NCBI GenBank assembly: GCA_024278415.1
Contig: JAJRTI010000516.1
Location: 1 to 29,762 of the forward strand
DNA from: Planctomycetota bacterium
GTDB taxonomy: Bacteria > Planctomycetota > Brocadiia > JAJRTI01
Length of the DNA stretch: 29,762 bases
Reading direction: 5' to 3'
Each line of letters opens with the position of its first letter. Within the stretch, counting starts at the first letter, position 1. Below are positions 16,777 to 25,272 of the stretch, piece by piece. Below the pieces are notes generated by a model. It saw nothing but the letters and a program-made list of their open reading frames with translations, made no database searches and had not been told where the DNA came from. A program made the translations under genes and the position numbers.

Positions 16777-17792
16777 TGCGCGTGCTGGGTATCGAGTCGT
16801 CCTGCGACGAGACCGCCGCGGCCGTGGTCGAAGATGGCGTGCGCGTGGTGTCGAGCGTCGTCGCATCCCAGGAGCAGTTGCACGCAGAGTACGGCGGGGT
16901 CGTGCCGGAGATCGCCTGCCGCGCACATCTCGAAACCATCGTGCCTGTCGTGGACCGGTGCATCAAAGAAGCCGGCACGACGCTCGACGACGTGGATGCG
17001 GTCGCGGTAACCAACCGGCCGGGACTCATCGGGGCTCTGCTCATCGGCGTGGCCTGTGCCAAGGCCATCGCCTACGGCCGGTCCAAGCCTCTCATCGGGG
17101 TGAACCATCTGCACGCGCACATCTACGGCGGCATCCTCGCGGCTGGCGACCGCATCGAGTTCCCCGTCGTGAGCCTCGTCGTGTCCGGCGGCCACACGAG
17201 CCTCTACATCACGCGCTCGCCCATCGACCACGATCGCATCGGCGCGACCACGGACGACGCGGCCGGCGAGGCGTTCGACAAGGTCGCTAAAATCCTGGGC
17301 TTGGGCTATCCCGGCGGGCCGATCATCGACAAGGTTGCCGCAGCGGGAGACCCAGCGGCCGTGGACTTCCCCCGAACCCGCCTCAAAGATCGGCCCATGG
17401 ACTTCAGCTTCAGCGGCATCAAGACCGCGGTGCTCTACCACTGCCGCGGCCAGGACAAGCACTGGCGCGACGACGCGCCGCCCCTGTCGGCCGATGTCGT
17501 CGCGGACGTGGCCGCCAGTTTCCAAGAGGCCGTGGTCGATGTGCTTGTCGCACGCGCCTGGGCCGCGGTGGAGCACACCGGCGCCAAGGGCCTCTTGCTC
17601 GGCGGCGGCGTGGCCGCGAACAGCCGCCTGCGCGACCGCATGGCCGCCGCGGCCGAGGAGCACGGCCTGCCGGTGCACTGCCCGCCTGTACGCCTGTGCA
17701 CGGACAACGCGGCCATGGTCGCGGGCCTCGCCTACCACCCGTTGCTGGCTGGCCAGCATAGCGGCCTTGATTTGCAGGCCCTGCCGCGGTAA
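16776..17792 (+). CDS. tsaD: tRNA N6-threonylcarbamoyladenosine synthase subunit TsaD
   Basis: 338 residues, the usual length. TsaD transfers the threonylcarbamoyl group from the TsaC product to A37 of ANN-decoding tRNAs with TsaB and TsaE. The ASKHA fold begins VLGIESSCDETAAAVV. Metal ligands are in NHLHAHIYG (HxxxH, where most relatives have HMEGH or HLEGH) and the distal Asp in CTDNAAMVAG. Other signatures are SGGHTSLY, DDAAGEAFDKVAKILGLGYPGG and LLLGGGVAANSRLR. The ATG overlaps the stop of the upstream protease gene (TGATG), so translation is probably coupled. tsaB, tsaC and tsaE are not in the window. Confidence 0.96.
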   Translation: MRVLGIESSCDETAAAVVEDGVRVVSSVVASQEQLHAEYGGVVPEIACRAHLETIVPVVDRCIKEAGTTLDDVDAVAVTNRPGLIGALLIGVACAKAIAYGRSKPLIGVNHLHAHIYGGILAAGDRIEFPVVSLVVSGGHTSLYITRSPIDHDRIGATTDDAAGEAFDKVAKILGLGYPGGPIIDKVAAAGDPAAVDFPRTRLKDRPMDFSFSGIKTAVLYHCRGQDKHWRDDAPPLSADVVADVAASFQEAVVDVLVARAWAAVEHTGAKGLLLGGGVAANSRLRDRMAAAAEEHGLPVHCPPVRLCTDNAAMVAGLAYHPLLAGQHSGLDLQALPR

Positions 17793-17811
17793 TCTGGGGC
17801 GCTCCCCAAGG

Positions 17812-17904
17812 GGCGGCTCGGCCGCCTCAATTGGCCACCGCGCCACTCCAAGGGAGCGGCCCCCGAAGCTTCGGGACCGTCCGTCGGAACGCGAAGGCGT
17901 TCCG
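17812..17904. repeat. Cluster of three hairpins between tsaD and larB
   Basis: GGCGGC-TCG-GCCGCC (17812-17826), the perfect palindrome CCCGAAGCTTCGGG (17862-17875), and CGGAACGC-GAAG-GCGTTCCG (17885-17904) follow one another in a 165-base spacer. None is followed by a T-run. They may attenuate or protect the mRNA inside the cluster, or be dispersed repeats like those at 1-58 and 4947. Confidence 0.55.
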
Positions 17905-17957
17905 CTCCAGGCGAAGATGCGGCCGCCTCAGACTCTACTGGCCCCCAGTCCCTGCCC

Positions 17958-18731
17958 ATGGATGCCCACTTCCTGCACAACCTGCTGAGCCAAGTGCAGG
18001 CGGGCAAGGTGGACGTGGCCGCGGCCGCGGCCCAATTGGCCCAGGCATCGTTCACCGACCTCGGTTTCGCCAAGATCGACGACCACCGCGCGGTGCGATG
18101 CGGCCACCCGGAAGTGATTTTTTGCCAGGGCAAGACCGTGGCCGACGTCGTGGGCATTGCCTCGCACATTATCGACTCCGGCCAGAACCTGCTCGCCACG
18201 CGTGCGTCCCAGGATATGGCGGACGCGGTGCGCGAGCGCTACCCGGACGCGGAGTATCATGAGCGTGCGCGCGTCATCGCGCACCGCACGGCCGCGCCGC
18301 CCCAAGCCGACGGCGTGGTCGTCGTGGTGAGCGCCGGCACGGCCGACATCCCGGTGGCCGAAGAAGCGCGCGTCACGGCCGAGGCCATGGGCAACACGGT
18401 CGAGACGGTGTACGACGCGGGCGTGGCCGGCATCCACCGGCTGCTGCGCCACCAGGACACGCTCCGACGCGCGAGCGTGATCGTCGTGGTGGCCGGCATG
18501 GAAGGCGCGCTTGCGAGCGTCGTGGGCGGGCTGGTCGCCACGCCCGTCATCGCCGTGCCCACGAGTGTCGGATATGGCGCGAGCTTCAACGGCCTCGCGC
18601 CGCTGCTGACCATGCTGAATAGCTGCGCGGCGGGCGTGGCTGTGGTGAATATCGACAATGGCTTTGGCGCCGGCTACATGGCCTCGCTCATCAACCGGCG
18701 CCGAGCGGCCGAGCCTCTGGAGGCGAACTGA
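17958..18731 (+). CDS. larB: Nickel-pincer cofactor biosynthesis protein LarB
   Basis: 257 residues. LarB (AIR carboxylase/PurE-like) carboxylates the pyridinium ring of nicotinic acid adenine dinucleotide and cleaves AMP, giving pyridinium-3,5-biscarboxylate mononucleotide, the first step to the NPN cofactor of lactate racemase-type enzymes. The N-terminal half includes FAKIDDHRAVRCGHPEVIFC and the C-terminal PurE-like half has VVSAGTADIPVAEEA, VVAGMEGALASVVGGLV and VPTSVGYGASFNGLAPLL, all typical. ATG 17958 is the first usable start; no strong ribosome site is visible. larC, larE and larA are absent from the window. It lies two bases upstream of nnrD, tying two pyridine-nucleotide genes together. 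Confidence 0.92.
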   Translation: MDAHFLHNLLSQVQAGKVDVAAAAAQLAQASFTDLGFAKIDDHRAVRCGHPEVIFCQGKTVADVVGIASHIIDSGQNLLATRASQDMADAVRERYPDAEYHERARVIAHRTAAPPQADGVVVVVSAGTADIPVAEEARVTAEAMGNTVETVYDAGVAGIHRLLRHQDTLRRASVIVVVAGMEGALASVVGGLVATPVIAVPTSVGYGASFNGLAPLLTMLNSCAAGVAVVNIDNGFGAGYMASLINRRRAAEPLEAN

Positions 18732-18733
18732 CC

Positions 18734-19654
18734 ATGCGCGAGATCAAGAAGCTGCCCCACCTGTCGCCGCGTCAGCCGAACACCCACAAAGGCGACTACG
18801 GCCGCGTGCTCGTCGTCGCCGGCTCGGTCGGCATGACCGGGGCCGCGTACCTCACGTCCAAGGCCGCGCTCCGCACCGGCGCCGGCCTGGTGATGCTCGG
18901 CATCCCGGAGAGCCTCAACTCCGTCATGGAGGCCAAGCTCACCTGCGTCATGACCAGGCCGCTGCCGGAAACGGACGCGCGCACGCTGAGCAGCGAAGCT
19001 AAGCAGGAACTTCTCGACCTGTCCGAGGATTGCGATGTGATCGCCATCGGCCCCGGCCTGGGCCGGCACCCCGAGACCAAGGGGCTCGTGCTGTGGCTGA
19101 TCCAGATGCTCGACAAGCCCATCGTGCTCGACGCGGACGGCATCAACGCGATCGACAACGACCTCTACGCGATCGAGCGCACCCGCAAGGAGATCGTGCT
19201 CACCCCGCACCCCGGCGAGATGGCCAAGCTGCTGGGGCTCTCGTCGGCCGACGAGGTGCAGAAGCGCCGCATGAAGATCGCAATGAAGTTCGCTGAGAAG
19301 GAAGGCATCGTGCTCGTGCTCAAGGGCCACGAGACGCTGGTGACCGACGCCAAACGCATCTACATTAACAGCACCGGCAACCCCGGCATGGCCACGGCCG
19401 GCGCGGGCGACGTGCTCACCGGCATGATCGCCTCGCTCATCGGCCAAGGCATGCATGCGTTCGACGCCGCACAACTGGGAACGTATCTCCACGGCCGCGC
19501 GGGCGACATCGCCGCACGGCGCCTGGGGCACATGGCCATGACCGCGACCGATATCATCGACGCCCTCCCACGCGCGCTCGCACACTACGCCCGCAAGATC
19601 GAACGTGCGCGCAAGGCCAAGGAAGCTGACGAGACTCAGAAGCTCGAAGAGTAG
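18734..19654 (+). CDS. nnrD: ADP-dependent NAD(P)H-hydrate dehydratase
   Basis: 306 residues, ribokinase-like fold. The enzyme uses a nucleotide to dehydrate damaged (S)-NAD(P)HX back to NAD(P)H. Visible motifs: HKGDYGRVLVVAGSVGMTGA at the N-terminus, IAIGPGLGRHPET, VLDADGINAI, LTPHPGEMAKLLG, LVLKGHETLV and NPGMATAGAGDVLTGMIASL, the last with the GAGD catalytic Asp. The epimerase (NnrE) domain that is often fused in front is missing, so the epimerase must be encoded elsewhere. GGAGG precedes the ATG and only two bases separate it from larB. The extra Lys/Glu-rich tail (about residues 287-306) is unremarkable. Confidence 0.94.
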   Translation: MREIKKLPHLSPRQPNTHKGDYGRVLVVAGSVGMTGAAYLTSKAALRTGAGLVMLGIPESLNSVMEAKLTCVMTRPLPETDARTLSSEAKQELLDLSEDCDVIAIGPGLGRHPETKGLVLWLIQMLDKPIVLDADGINAIDNDLYAIERTRKEIVLTPHPGEMAKLLGLSSADEVQKRRMKIAMKFAEKEGIVLVLKGHETLVTDAKRIYINSTGNPGMATAGAGDVLTGMIASLIGQGMHAFDAAQLGTYLHGRAGDIAARRLGHMAMTATDIIDALPRALAHYARKIERARKAKEADETQKLEE

Positions 19655-19688
19655 CCCCGGCCAACGGCCCACACATCAGGACGTCGCC

Positions 19689-20045
19689 ATGCAAGGATTA
19701 GACCTACAAACGGAAACGATCGACGTGGATGGCCACAAGGCCGCGGTTATCGTGCTCTCGGGCTATCTCGACACCTACACCGCTCCCAGCCTGCTCAAGG
19801 CGCTGCAAGCCGCGGCCGACGAGGGAGCGGTGGACATCGTGTTCGACATGGCCGCGCTGGAGTACATGAGCAGCGCTGGCTTCGGAGTCATCGCGGGAGC
19901 CCATCACCGGGTCGGCGACAAAGGAGGCAAGCTCGTCGTGGCCTGCTTGTCGGACAAACTCCAGAGCATCTTAGACGACCTCGGACTGTCGGAAATCGTG
20001 CCCACGGCCGCGACCCGCGAGGCCGCGATCAGTTTGCTGAAGTAG
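19689..20045 (+). CDS. STAS-domain anti-sigma factor antagonist
   Basis: 118 residues, the size of SpoIIAA/RsbV proteins. A single STAS domain: strand KAAVIVLSGYLDTYTAPSLL, then VDIVFDMAALEYMSSAGFGV with the phosphorylatable Ser61/Ser62 at the conserved site, and a final DKLQSILDDLGLSEIVP. Such proteins release a sigma factor or other target by binding a kinase/anti-sigma partner when unphosphorylated. No kinase or phosphatase gene is adjacent. ATG at 19689 has AGGA about 7 bases upstream; upstream in-frame codons overlap nnrD and look non-coding. Confidence 0.88.
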   Translation: MQGLDLQTETIDVDGHKAAVIVLSGYLDTYTAPSLLKALQAAADEGAVDIVFDMAALEYMSSAGFGVIAGAHHRVGDKGGKLVVACLSDKLQSILDDLGLSEIVPTAATREAAISLLK

Positions 20046-20083
20046 AACACCCCCCCCAAACGATTCATGATTGAGATGGAGCT

Positions 20084-21454
20084 ATGATTCAGAAGGTTGC
20101 CATGCCTCGGTTCGGACAGACCATGGAAGAGGGCACCATCGAGCGATGGGCCAAACAGATCGGCGACGACGTTGAGATAGGAGAAGTGCTGCTCGAGATC
20201 ACCACGGACAAGGCCACGCTCGAGGTCGAGGCGTTCGCGTCTGGCGTGCTGCGCCAGGTGCTGGCCGCGGAAGGCGACGTGGTCAAGTGCGGCCGCGTCA
20301 TCGCTCTCGTCGGCGACGCCGACGACGAACTGCCCGAGATCGATCCCAATGAGACGATCGAGGCCGCGGCCCCAGCCGAGGAGAAGGCGGCCGCGGCGCC
20401 CGAAGCCCCGGCCAAGCCGGCCGCAGCCAGTGCGCCCACACCGGGCCCCGCACCGGCCCCCGCGGCCGCGCCGGCCGCCATGGCCCCCGGTACGGCCGTG
20501 GTTGGCAAGGACCGGCTTTTCGCATCGCCCCGCGCCAAGCGGCGGGCCCAAGAGGAGAAGGTCGCCATCGATTTCATCCGCGGCTCCGGCCCCAACGGCC
20601 GCGTGGTCGAGGCCGACGTGATCGACTACGCCGCGCAGGCCGCGGAGTGCAAGGCGTCCCCGCTCGCACGCGAGGTCGCGTTCCAGCGCGGGGTGGACCT
20701 GCTCGCGGTCAAGGGCTCTGGCCCGTTCGGCCGCATCACCAAGGAAGACGTGGCCGACGCCCCGCCCGCGCTGCCGTCGTACGACTTGGTCGAGCCGCTG
20801 TCCGCCATGCGCCGCGTTGTCGCCAACCGCATGTTCGAGAGCAAGCGCGACATCCCGCACTTCTATCTCATGATCGAGATGGACATGACCGAGTGCATGG
20901 CCTACCGCGCGGAACTCAACGCTCCCGGCGACGTGAAGGTGTCGTATAACGATATCCTCATGAAGGCCTGCGCCATGGCCTTCCGCGACAACCGCGGCAT
21001 GCTCGCTGCCTGGGGCGGCGACAAGGTCGTGATCAAGACACAGATCAACATCGGCCTTGCGGTCTCCATCGACGACGGCCTCATGGTGCCGGTCGTGAAG
21101 GACGTGGACCGCAAAACGCTCGCGCAGATCTCCGTCGAGTCGGCCGAGCTGGTGAAGCGGGCGCGCTCGAAGAAACTCACGCCAGACGAGTACGAAGATG
21201 GCCGGCTCACCATCTCGAACCTGGGCATGATGGACATCGACAACTTCATTCCCATCGTGAACCCCGGGGAGGCCGCGATCATGGGCGTGGGCCGCATCAA
21301 GGAGAAGGTCGTCGCCATCGATGGCGGCATCCGCGTGCGCAACATGATGAACGTGACGCTCTCGGCCGACCACCGCGTCGTGGACGGCGCGGTCGCGGCC
21401 ACGTTCCTCAAGCAGGTGAAAGACCTCATGGAAGCCCCGCGGCAGATCGGGTAA
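20084..21454 (+). CDS. 2-oxoacid dehydrogenase E2 (dihydrolipoyl acyltransferase)
   Basis: 456 residues. It transfers the acyl group from lipoate to CoA in a pyruvate- or branched-chain-type dehydrogenase complex. One lipoyl domain carries the modified Lys43 (EITTDKATLEVEAF). An Ala/Pro-rich flexible linker (about 88-140) leads to two peripheral-subunit-binding domains in tandem (about 145-183, LFASPRAKRRAQ...SGPNGRVVEADV; and 189-225, ASPLAREVAFQRGVD...SGPFGRITKEDV), where one is usual. The catalytic domain (about 235-456) ends with ADHRVVDGAVAATFL (His430, Asp434). GGAG lies before the ATG. E1 and E3 genes are not in the window, so the exact substrate is unknown. A C8 run at 20050-20057 lies in the 5' spacer. 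Confidence 0.93.
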   Translation: MIQKVAMPRFGQTMEEGTIERWAKQIGDDVEIGEVLLEITTDKATLEVEAFASGVLRQVLAAEGDVVKCGRVIALVGDADDELPEIDPNETIEAAAPAEEKAAAAPEAPAKPAAASAPTPGPAPAPAAAPAAMAPGTAVVGKDRLFASPRAKRRAQEEKVAIDFIRGSGPNGRVVEADVIDYAAQAAECKASPLAREVAFQRGVDLLAVKGSGPFGRITKEDVADAPPALPSYDLVEPLSAMRRVVANRMFESKRDIPHFYLMIEMDMTECMAYRAELNAPGDVKVSYNDILMKACAMAFRDNRGMLAAWGGDKVVIKTQINIGLAVSIDDGLMVPVVKDVDRKTLAQISVESAELVKRARSKKLTPDEYEDGRLTISNLGMMDIDNFIPIVNPGEAAIMGVGRIKEKVVAIDGGIRVRNMMNVTLSADHRVVDGAVAATFLKQVKDLMEAPRQIG

Positions 21455-21463
21455 AGCGCTGGG

Positions 21464-22681
21464 CTACACCCACCACCATGGCACAGCCCGAACTCCGGGC
21501 GACACCGCCAACGGCTGGGGAACATTGGCCGCGATGGCTGCCGGGCCATCGGGCTCGCCCGCTAGTTGCCGCCACTTGTGGACATTGGCCGCGTGCCCCG
21601 GCGTGATCGTGGCTGAAGCCTTCACTTCAAGCGGAAATAGCGTTCCGTCGCGGTCGATGAGAAGGTCCACTTCGAGCCCATCCCGCGACCGCCAGAAGTA
21701 CAGCGAGGGCGGCTGGCCCCGATGCTGGAATGCCTTCACCCATCCCGCCACCACCGCGGTCTCCACAAGCGGCCCCACAAACGGCCCGTGCAGCGTAGGC
21801 TCGGCCGAATGGAGCCCGAGCAAGAACGTAGCCAGCGCTGTATCCAGAAAGTACAGCTTCGGACTCTTGATGAGCCGCTTACCAAAACTGCGAAAGTACG
21901 GCTGCAAGAGAAACACCTGGCCGCTCGCCTCCAGCACCGAAATCCACTGCTTGATTGTCGGCGCGGACACGCCCACCTCGCGCGCCAATTCGGAGCAGTT
22001 CAACAACTGTCCTGTTCGGGCGGCCGCTAACCGAAGAAAGCGCTCAAACGCGTTCAAGTCGCCCACGTTCACAATCTGCCGCACGTCTCGTTCGAGGTAG
22101 GTCTGGACGTAGCTTGCACACCAGATGTCCCGGTCCACGCCAGGATTGGCGCGCAACTCAGGGTAGCTGCCGCGCAAGAGCCAATCGGCAAGATCGACGG
22201 GAGGGCAAGGTGCATCGCCGCCATCGAAGACGCGGTGAAGCAGATCGTCGATAGAAACGTCGCCGCTCGGCTGGCCGCCGGCTTCGCCGGCCGAGAACGG
22301 CAGAAGTGTCATGACCGCCACGCGGCCAGCCAATGACTGGCTCACATTCTGCATGACCGGGAAATTCTGCGAGCCGGTCAACAGCCAGCGACCGGGCCTC
22401 CGGTCTTCATCTATGGCGGTCTTGACATAGGAGAGCAGTTCTGGCACATACTGAATCTCGTCGAAAATGACCGGCGCCGGATTCTCGCGCAGGAATCCGA
22501 TAGGATCTGCTACCGCCCGAGCCCGAACATCGGGGTTCTCCAACGAAACAAATCGGTGCGTCTTTCCCCACCCCATCTTGAGCAAGGTCGTCTTGCCAGA
22601 CTGCCGAGGGCCGGTCACGAGCACTGCCGGAAACGTGCGGCAGGCCCTGCGGATGGTATGTTCTAACGTGCGAGCAAACAT
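21464..22681 (-). CDS. AAA ATPase with DUF4143 C-terminal domain
   Basis: 405 residues. N-terminal AAA module: Walker A GPRQSGKTT (24-32), Walker B VIFDEIQ (71-77) and the sensor-like LLTGSQNF. A winged-helix-like middle part (NCSELAREVGVSAPTIKQWI) precedes the DUF4143 domain, whose nuclease-like core shows YFLDTALATFLLG, VETAVVAGWVKAF, YFWRSRDGLEVDLLID and FPLEVKAS. The D...ExK arrangement resembles restriction-endonuclease folds. These proteins are widespread, often recently transferred; their role is unsettled, and defence or toxin-like functions have been guessed. Start ATG at 22681, poor ribosome site. It converges with the E2 gene, with only 9 bases between the two stops, and its 5' end abuts a palindromic element. 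Confidence 0.9.
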   Translation of the reverse strand: MFARTLEHTIRRACRTFPAVLVTGPRQSGKTTLLKMGWGKTHRFVSLENPDVRARAVADPIGFLRENPAPVIFDEIQYVPELLSYVKTAIDEDRRPGRWLLTGSQNFPVMQNVSQSLAGRVAVMTLLPFSAGEAGGQPSGDVSIDDLLHRVFDGGDAPCPPVDLADWLLRGSYPELRANPGVDRDIWCASYVQTYLERDVRQIVNVGDLNAFERFLRLAAARTGQLLNCSELAREVGVSAPTIKQWISVLEASGQVFLLQPYFRSFGKRLIKSPKLYFLDTALATFLLGLHSAEPTLHGPFVGPLVETAVVAGWVKAFQHRGQPPSLYFWRSRDGLEVDLLIDRDGTLFPLEVKASATITPGHAANVHKWRQLAGEPDGPAAIAANVPQPLAVSPGVRAVPWWWV

Positions 22682-22689
22682 GAAGAAAC

Positions 22690-22743
22690 GCTACCACATG
22701 GCGGATGAAAAGTCAAACTTTCAATCCGCCATGTGCCGGTAGC
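22690..22743. repeat. Palindromic intergenic element, family 3
   Basis: The left arm (GCTACC then ACATGGCGGAT, 22690-22706) and the right arm (ATCCGCCATGTG then GGTAGC, 22724-22743) are inverted copies differing only by a three-base bulge, with inner GAAAG/CTTTC continuing the stem. The unit lies between two divergent genes and contains the first in-frame ATG (22705) of the downstream gene, which argues against that ATG being the real start. It may act as a bidirectional regulatory structure or be a mobile palindromic repeat. Confidence 0.7.
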
Positions 22744-22767
22744 CTCGCTGGCCACGGGAGGTCCACG

Positions 22768-25182
22768 ATCAGACACGAGACTTCGCGATCGCCGTGGGCA
22801 ACGCTCCGCGTGGCGTTCTGCCTCATGGCGCTCACCACGGCCGCCCGCGCCGCGGACACGCTTTTCAGCGACAACTTCGCATCCGCCGCCGCGTGGCAAG
22901 TCGTGCAGGGCAAGTTCGAAGCCGCGGCAGGCCGGCTCGTGGCGCAGGGCCACGACGCGGCCGTGGCGGTGCTGAAGGGCCGTCGCTTCGACAACTTCGT
23001 GCTCGACGTCGACATGCTTCGGCCGGCGCGAGGTTACGTGGGCGTGGCCCTCCGGCGCCAGAGCGAGAGCAAGCCTTGGAGCGACGCGTATCACCTTTGC
23101 TCGCTCCGGCCGGGCCACTTCCGCATCATCGCCAAGCGCGGTGGCCGCTACGACGCGCCCCTCTTCGACTCGTCGCGCGTGGCCGAACTCCAGCCCGGCG
23201 CCGTGGTGCACCTGCGCGTGTGGATCAAGCGCGGCCACCTGCGCGTCTGGATCAACAATCGCCTGGTGGCGAACGTGCGCGACGAGAGCCCTCTCCCCGC
23301 GGGCGGCATTAGCCTCAACGTGGGCAGCGGCGGCGCCAAGCCGAGGGCCGAGTTCCGGCGCGTGGTCGTGCGAACCGCCGACGCGGTCCCGCCCCCTCGG
23401 CCCGACGAGATCCCTCCTGCCAGCTTGGCCGAGATCGTCGCGCAGGGCGAGGCCGAGCTGCGGAAGCGCATCCCGTCGGTCAAGAAGCAACTCGCATCGG
23501 CCAAGGGACGCGCATTGTCCGATGCGGAGCTTCAGGACCGCGCCAGCCAGGCGCACGCGCTCCTGTGGCGCTACTACTACGCCCCGCGCACGCACATGGT
23601 GTACACGATCATCGAGCCGCACACGGGCCAGCCCGTCCTGCCCACCATCGAGGAGGTGCGACGCGGCCGGCCCAACAAGAACGGCTGGGCCACGCCGATC
23701 GAGGACTGCGCCGGCTACGGCAATGGCAAGCATCTCGCATGGCTCGTCGAGCGATACGAGGCCACTCACCGCGCCGAACACGCGGACGACGCGCGGCGCG
23801 TGCTTGCCGGCGCGCTGCATCTGGGGGAAATTCGGCCCGCAGATGAGCACGGCTTTGCCGAGGTGGTGCGCGGCGTGCTGCCCGACAACACCACGTACTA
23901 CGAAGGCCGCGGCAGAGGCAGCAGCGGAGACAACTACAACGGATACAGCTACGGCCTCTGGCGATACGCGCGGTCAACGCTTGCAACGCCAGACGAGAAG
24001 GCGCGCATCGCCAATGTGATGCGCCGAACCTGCTACCCCGGCGCAACCATCTTCAGCGCCATGGCCGGCGACGTAACGCAAGACCCCAAGTGGAGGCAGG
24101 TCTACCTCCGCCGCGCCAAGGCGACCGCGCGAAGCATGGCGGGCTGGACTGTTGAGTCCCGCCAAAACGACGCGTCGTGGACGGCTGTGCAGCAGCAAGT
24201 CCGGCTCGCGGCTCTCGCCGCGATCGAGAGCGATCCCACGCGCCGCGCCGCGTATCGGCTCGCCCTGCGCGTGAACGCGTGGAGCCGCTGGAAGGACGTG
24301 CTGGCCGGGCTGACGTACGACCCGGCTAACGACGCGTACGTGCACCGCGTCAACACGGTGCGCCGTCCCCTGGACGGCATGCTCACGGTCATGTTGGCCG
24401 GCGACCGGGAGGCCATCGACGCGTTTCTGCCGGCCTTCCGCCGCGTCGTGGCCGGCTACGACTTCCGCGACTTTCGCGACCAGCGGCAATTGACGCCGTT
24501 TATCGGCGCGTATTGGCTGGGTGTGCGGCAATCGGCGCTTCGCTACGACCCGGGCCGGCCGGCGTGTGCGCACGTCGCACTCAATCCCCTCGATCCGAAG
24601 CGCGACCTCGTGCTCACGTACTTCCCCAACTGCAACGCGTACGCGAGCGGCGTGACATGGCGCGGGCCGGGCCAGCCGGACGGCCCGAACTGGAGCGCTC
24701 GCCTAAATCGGGCCAAGATCGATGCGGCCGACGGCGCCCTCCGCGTCCGTACGCAGCCCGATGGCGAAGCCCGATTCGAGGCGGTCTCCGCGCCTTGGGT
24801 GAGGTACGCGGATGCGGCCTCCGGATACACGATCACGTTCCGGGCGCGAGTCGTCGATGGCATACTGGCCGTGCACGTGGACGATGGCTCGTTCGCGGCC
24901 GAGCTGCGGCTGACCCGGTCGCAAGTGCGCATCGCGGGGCAGCGCACCGTCGCCGTTCAAAGCAACACGGACTGGCGCGACTACCGCGTCGAGTCGCGGA
25001 ACGGGGCGCTCGCGCTTCAGATCGATGAGCAACCCGCGGCCACCGTGCGGATGGCGAAGTCGAAGGGGCCGCGCCGCCTTTGGTGGGGCGGGGGGCAAAC
25101 GGGAGGGCCGAACCATTTCCTTTGCGCCGCGTTCGGCTTTGAGACTCGAGAACCGTTCAGATATCCCGCTGCGAAACGGTAA
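22768..25182 (+). CDS. Large exported protein with laminin-G/DUF1080-like and helical domains
   Basis: About 804 residues from the proposed start. A signal peptide is obvious (TLRVAFCLMALTTAARA, cleaved before ADTLFSDNF). GGGAGG at 22756-22761 stands 6 bases before an ATC at 22768, which would give the right n-region; the only ATG upstream (22705) lies inside a palindromic repeat, and GTG 22810 would truncate the signal. Residues about 35-205 form a beta-sandwich like 3-keto-disaccharide hydrolase/LamG domains (FDNFVLDVDMLRP, YVGVALRRQSE, VHLRVWIKRGHLRVWINN). The centre is helical, like alpha/alpha-barrel polysaccharide enzymes, and a second beta-sandwich ends the chain (YTITFRARVVDG, NTDWRDYRVESRNGALALQI). 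The function is probably binding or breakdown of a polysaccharide outside the cell, by inference. The esterase gene follows 90 bases downstream. Confidence 0.72.
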   Translation: MRHETSRSPWATLRVAFCLMALTTAARAADTLFSDNFASAAAWQVVQGKFEAAAGRLVAQGHDAAVAVLKGRRFDNFVLDVDMLRPARGYVGVALRRQSESKPWSDAYHLCSLRPGHFRIIAKRGGRYDAPLFDSSRVAELQPGAVVHLRVWIKRGHLRVWINNRLVANVRDESPLPAGGISLNVGSGGAKPRAEFRRVVVRTADAVPPPRPDEIPPASLAEIVAQGEAELRKRIPSVKKQLASAKGRALSDAELQDRASQAHALLWRYYYAPRTHMVYTIIEPHTGQPVLPTIEEVRRGRPNKNGWATPIEDCAGYGNGKHLAWLVERYEATHRAEHADDARRVLAGALHLGEIRPADEHGFAEVVRGVLPDNTTYYEGRGRGSSGDNYNGYSYGLWRYARSTLATPDEKARIANVMRRTCYPGATIFSAMAGDVTQDPKWRQVYLRRAKATARSMAGWTVESRQNDASWTAVQQQVRLAALAAIESDPTRRAAYRLALRVNAWSRWKDVLAGLTYDPANDAYVHRVNTVRRPLDGMLTVMLAGDREAIDAFLPAFRRVVAGYDFRDFRDQRQLTPFIGAYWLGVRQSALRYDPGRPACAHVALNPLDPKRDLVLTYFPNCNAYASGVTWRGPGQPDGPNWSARLNRAKIDAADGALRVRTQPDGEARFEAVSAPWVRYADAASGYTITFRARVVDGILAVHVDDGSFAAELRLTRSQVRIAGQRTVAVQSNTDWRDYRVESRNGALALQIDEQPAATVRMAKSKGPRRLWWGGGQTGGPNHFLCAAFGFETREPFRYPAAKR

Positions 25183-25272
25183 GATGGGGGCATGTCGAAG
25201 GCGAGTCCGTAAGGCAATGGAGCCTCCGCCTCTCCCCATCCCTCCCATGAGTCGAAGACTGGAGCCAGGGTC

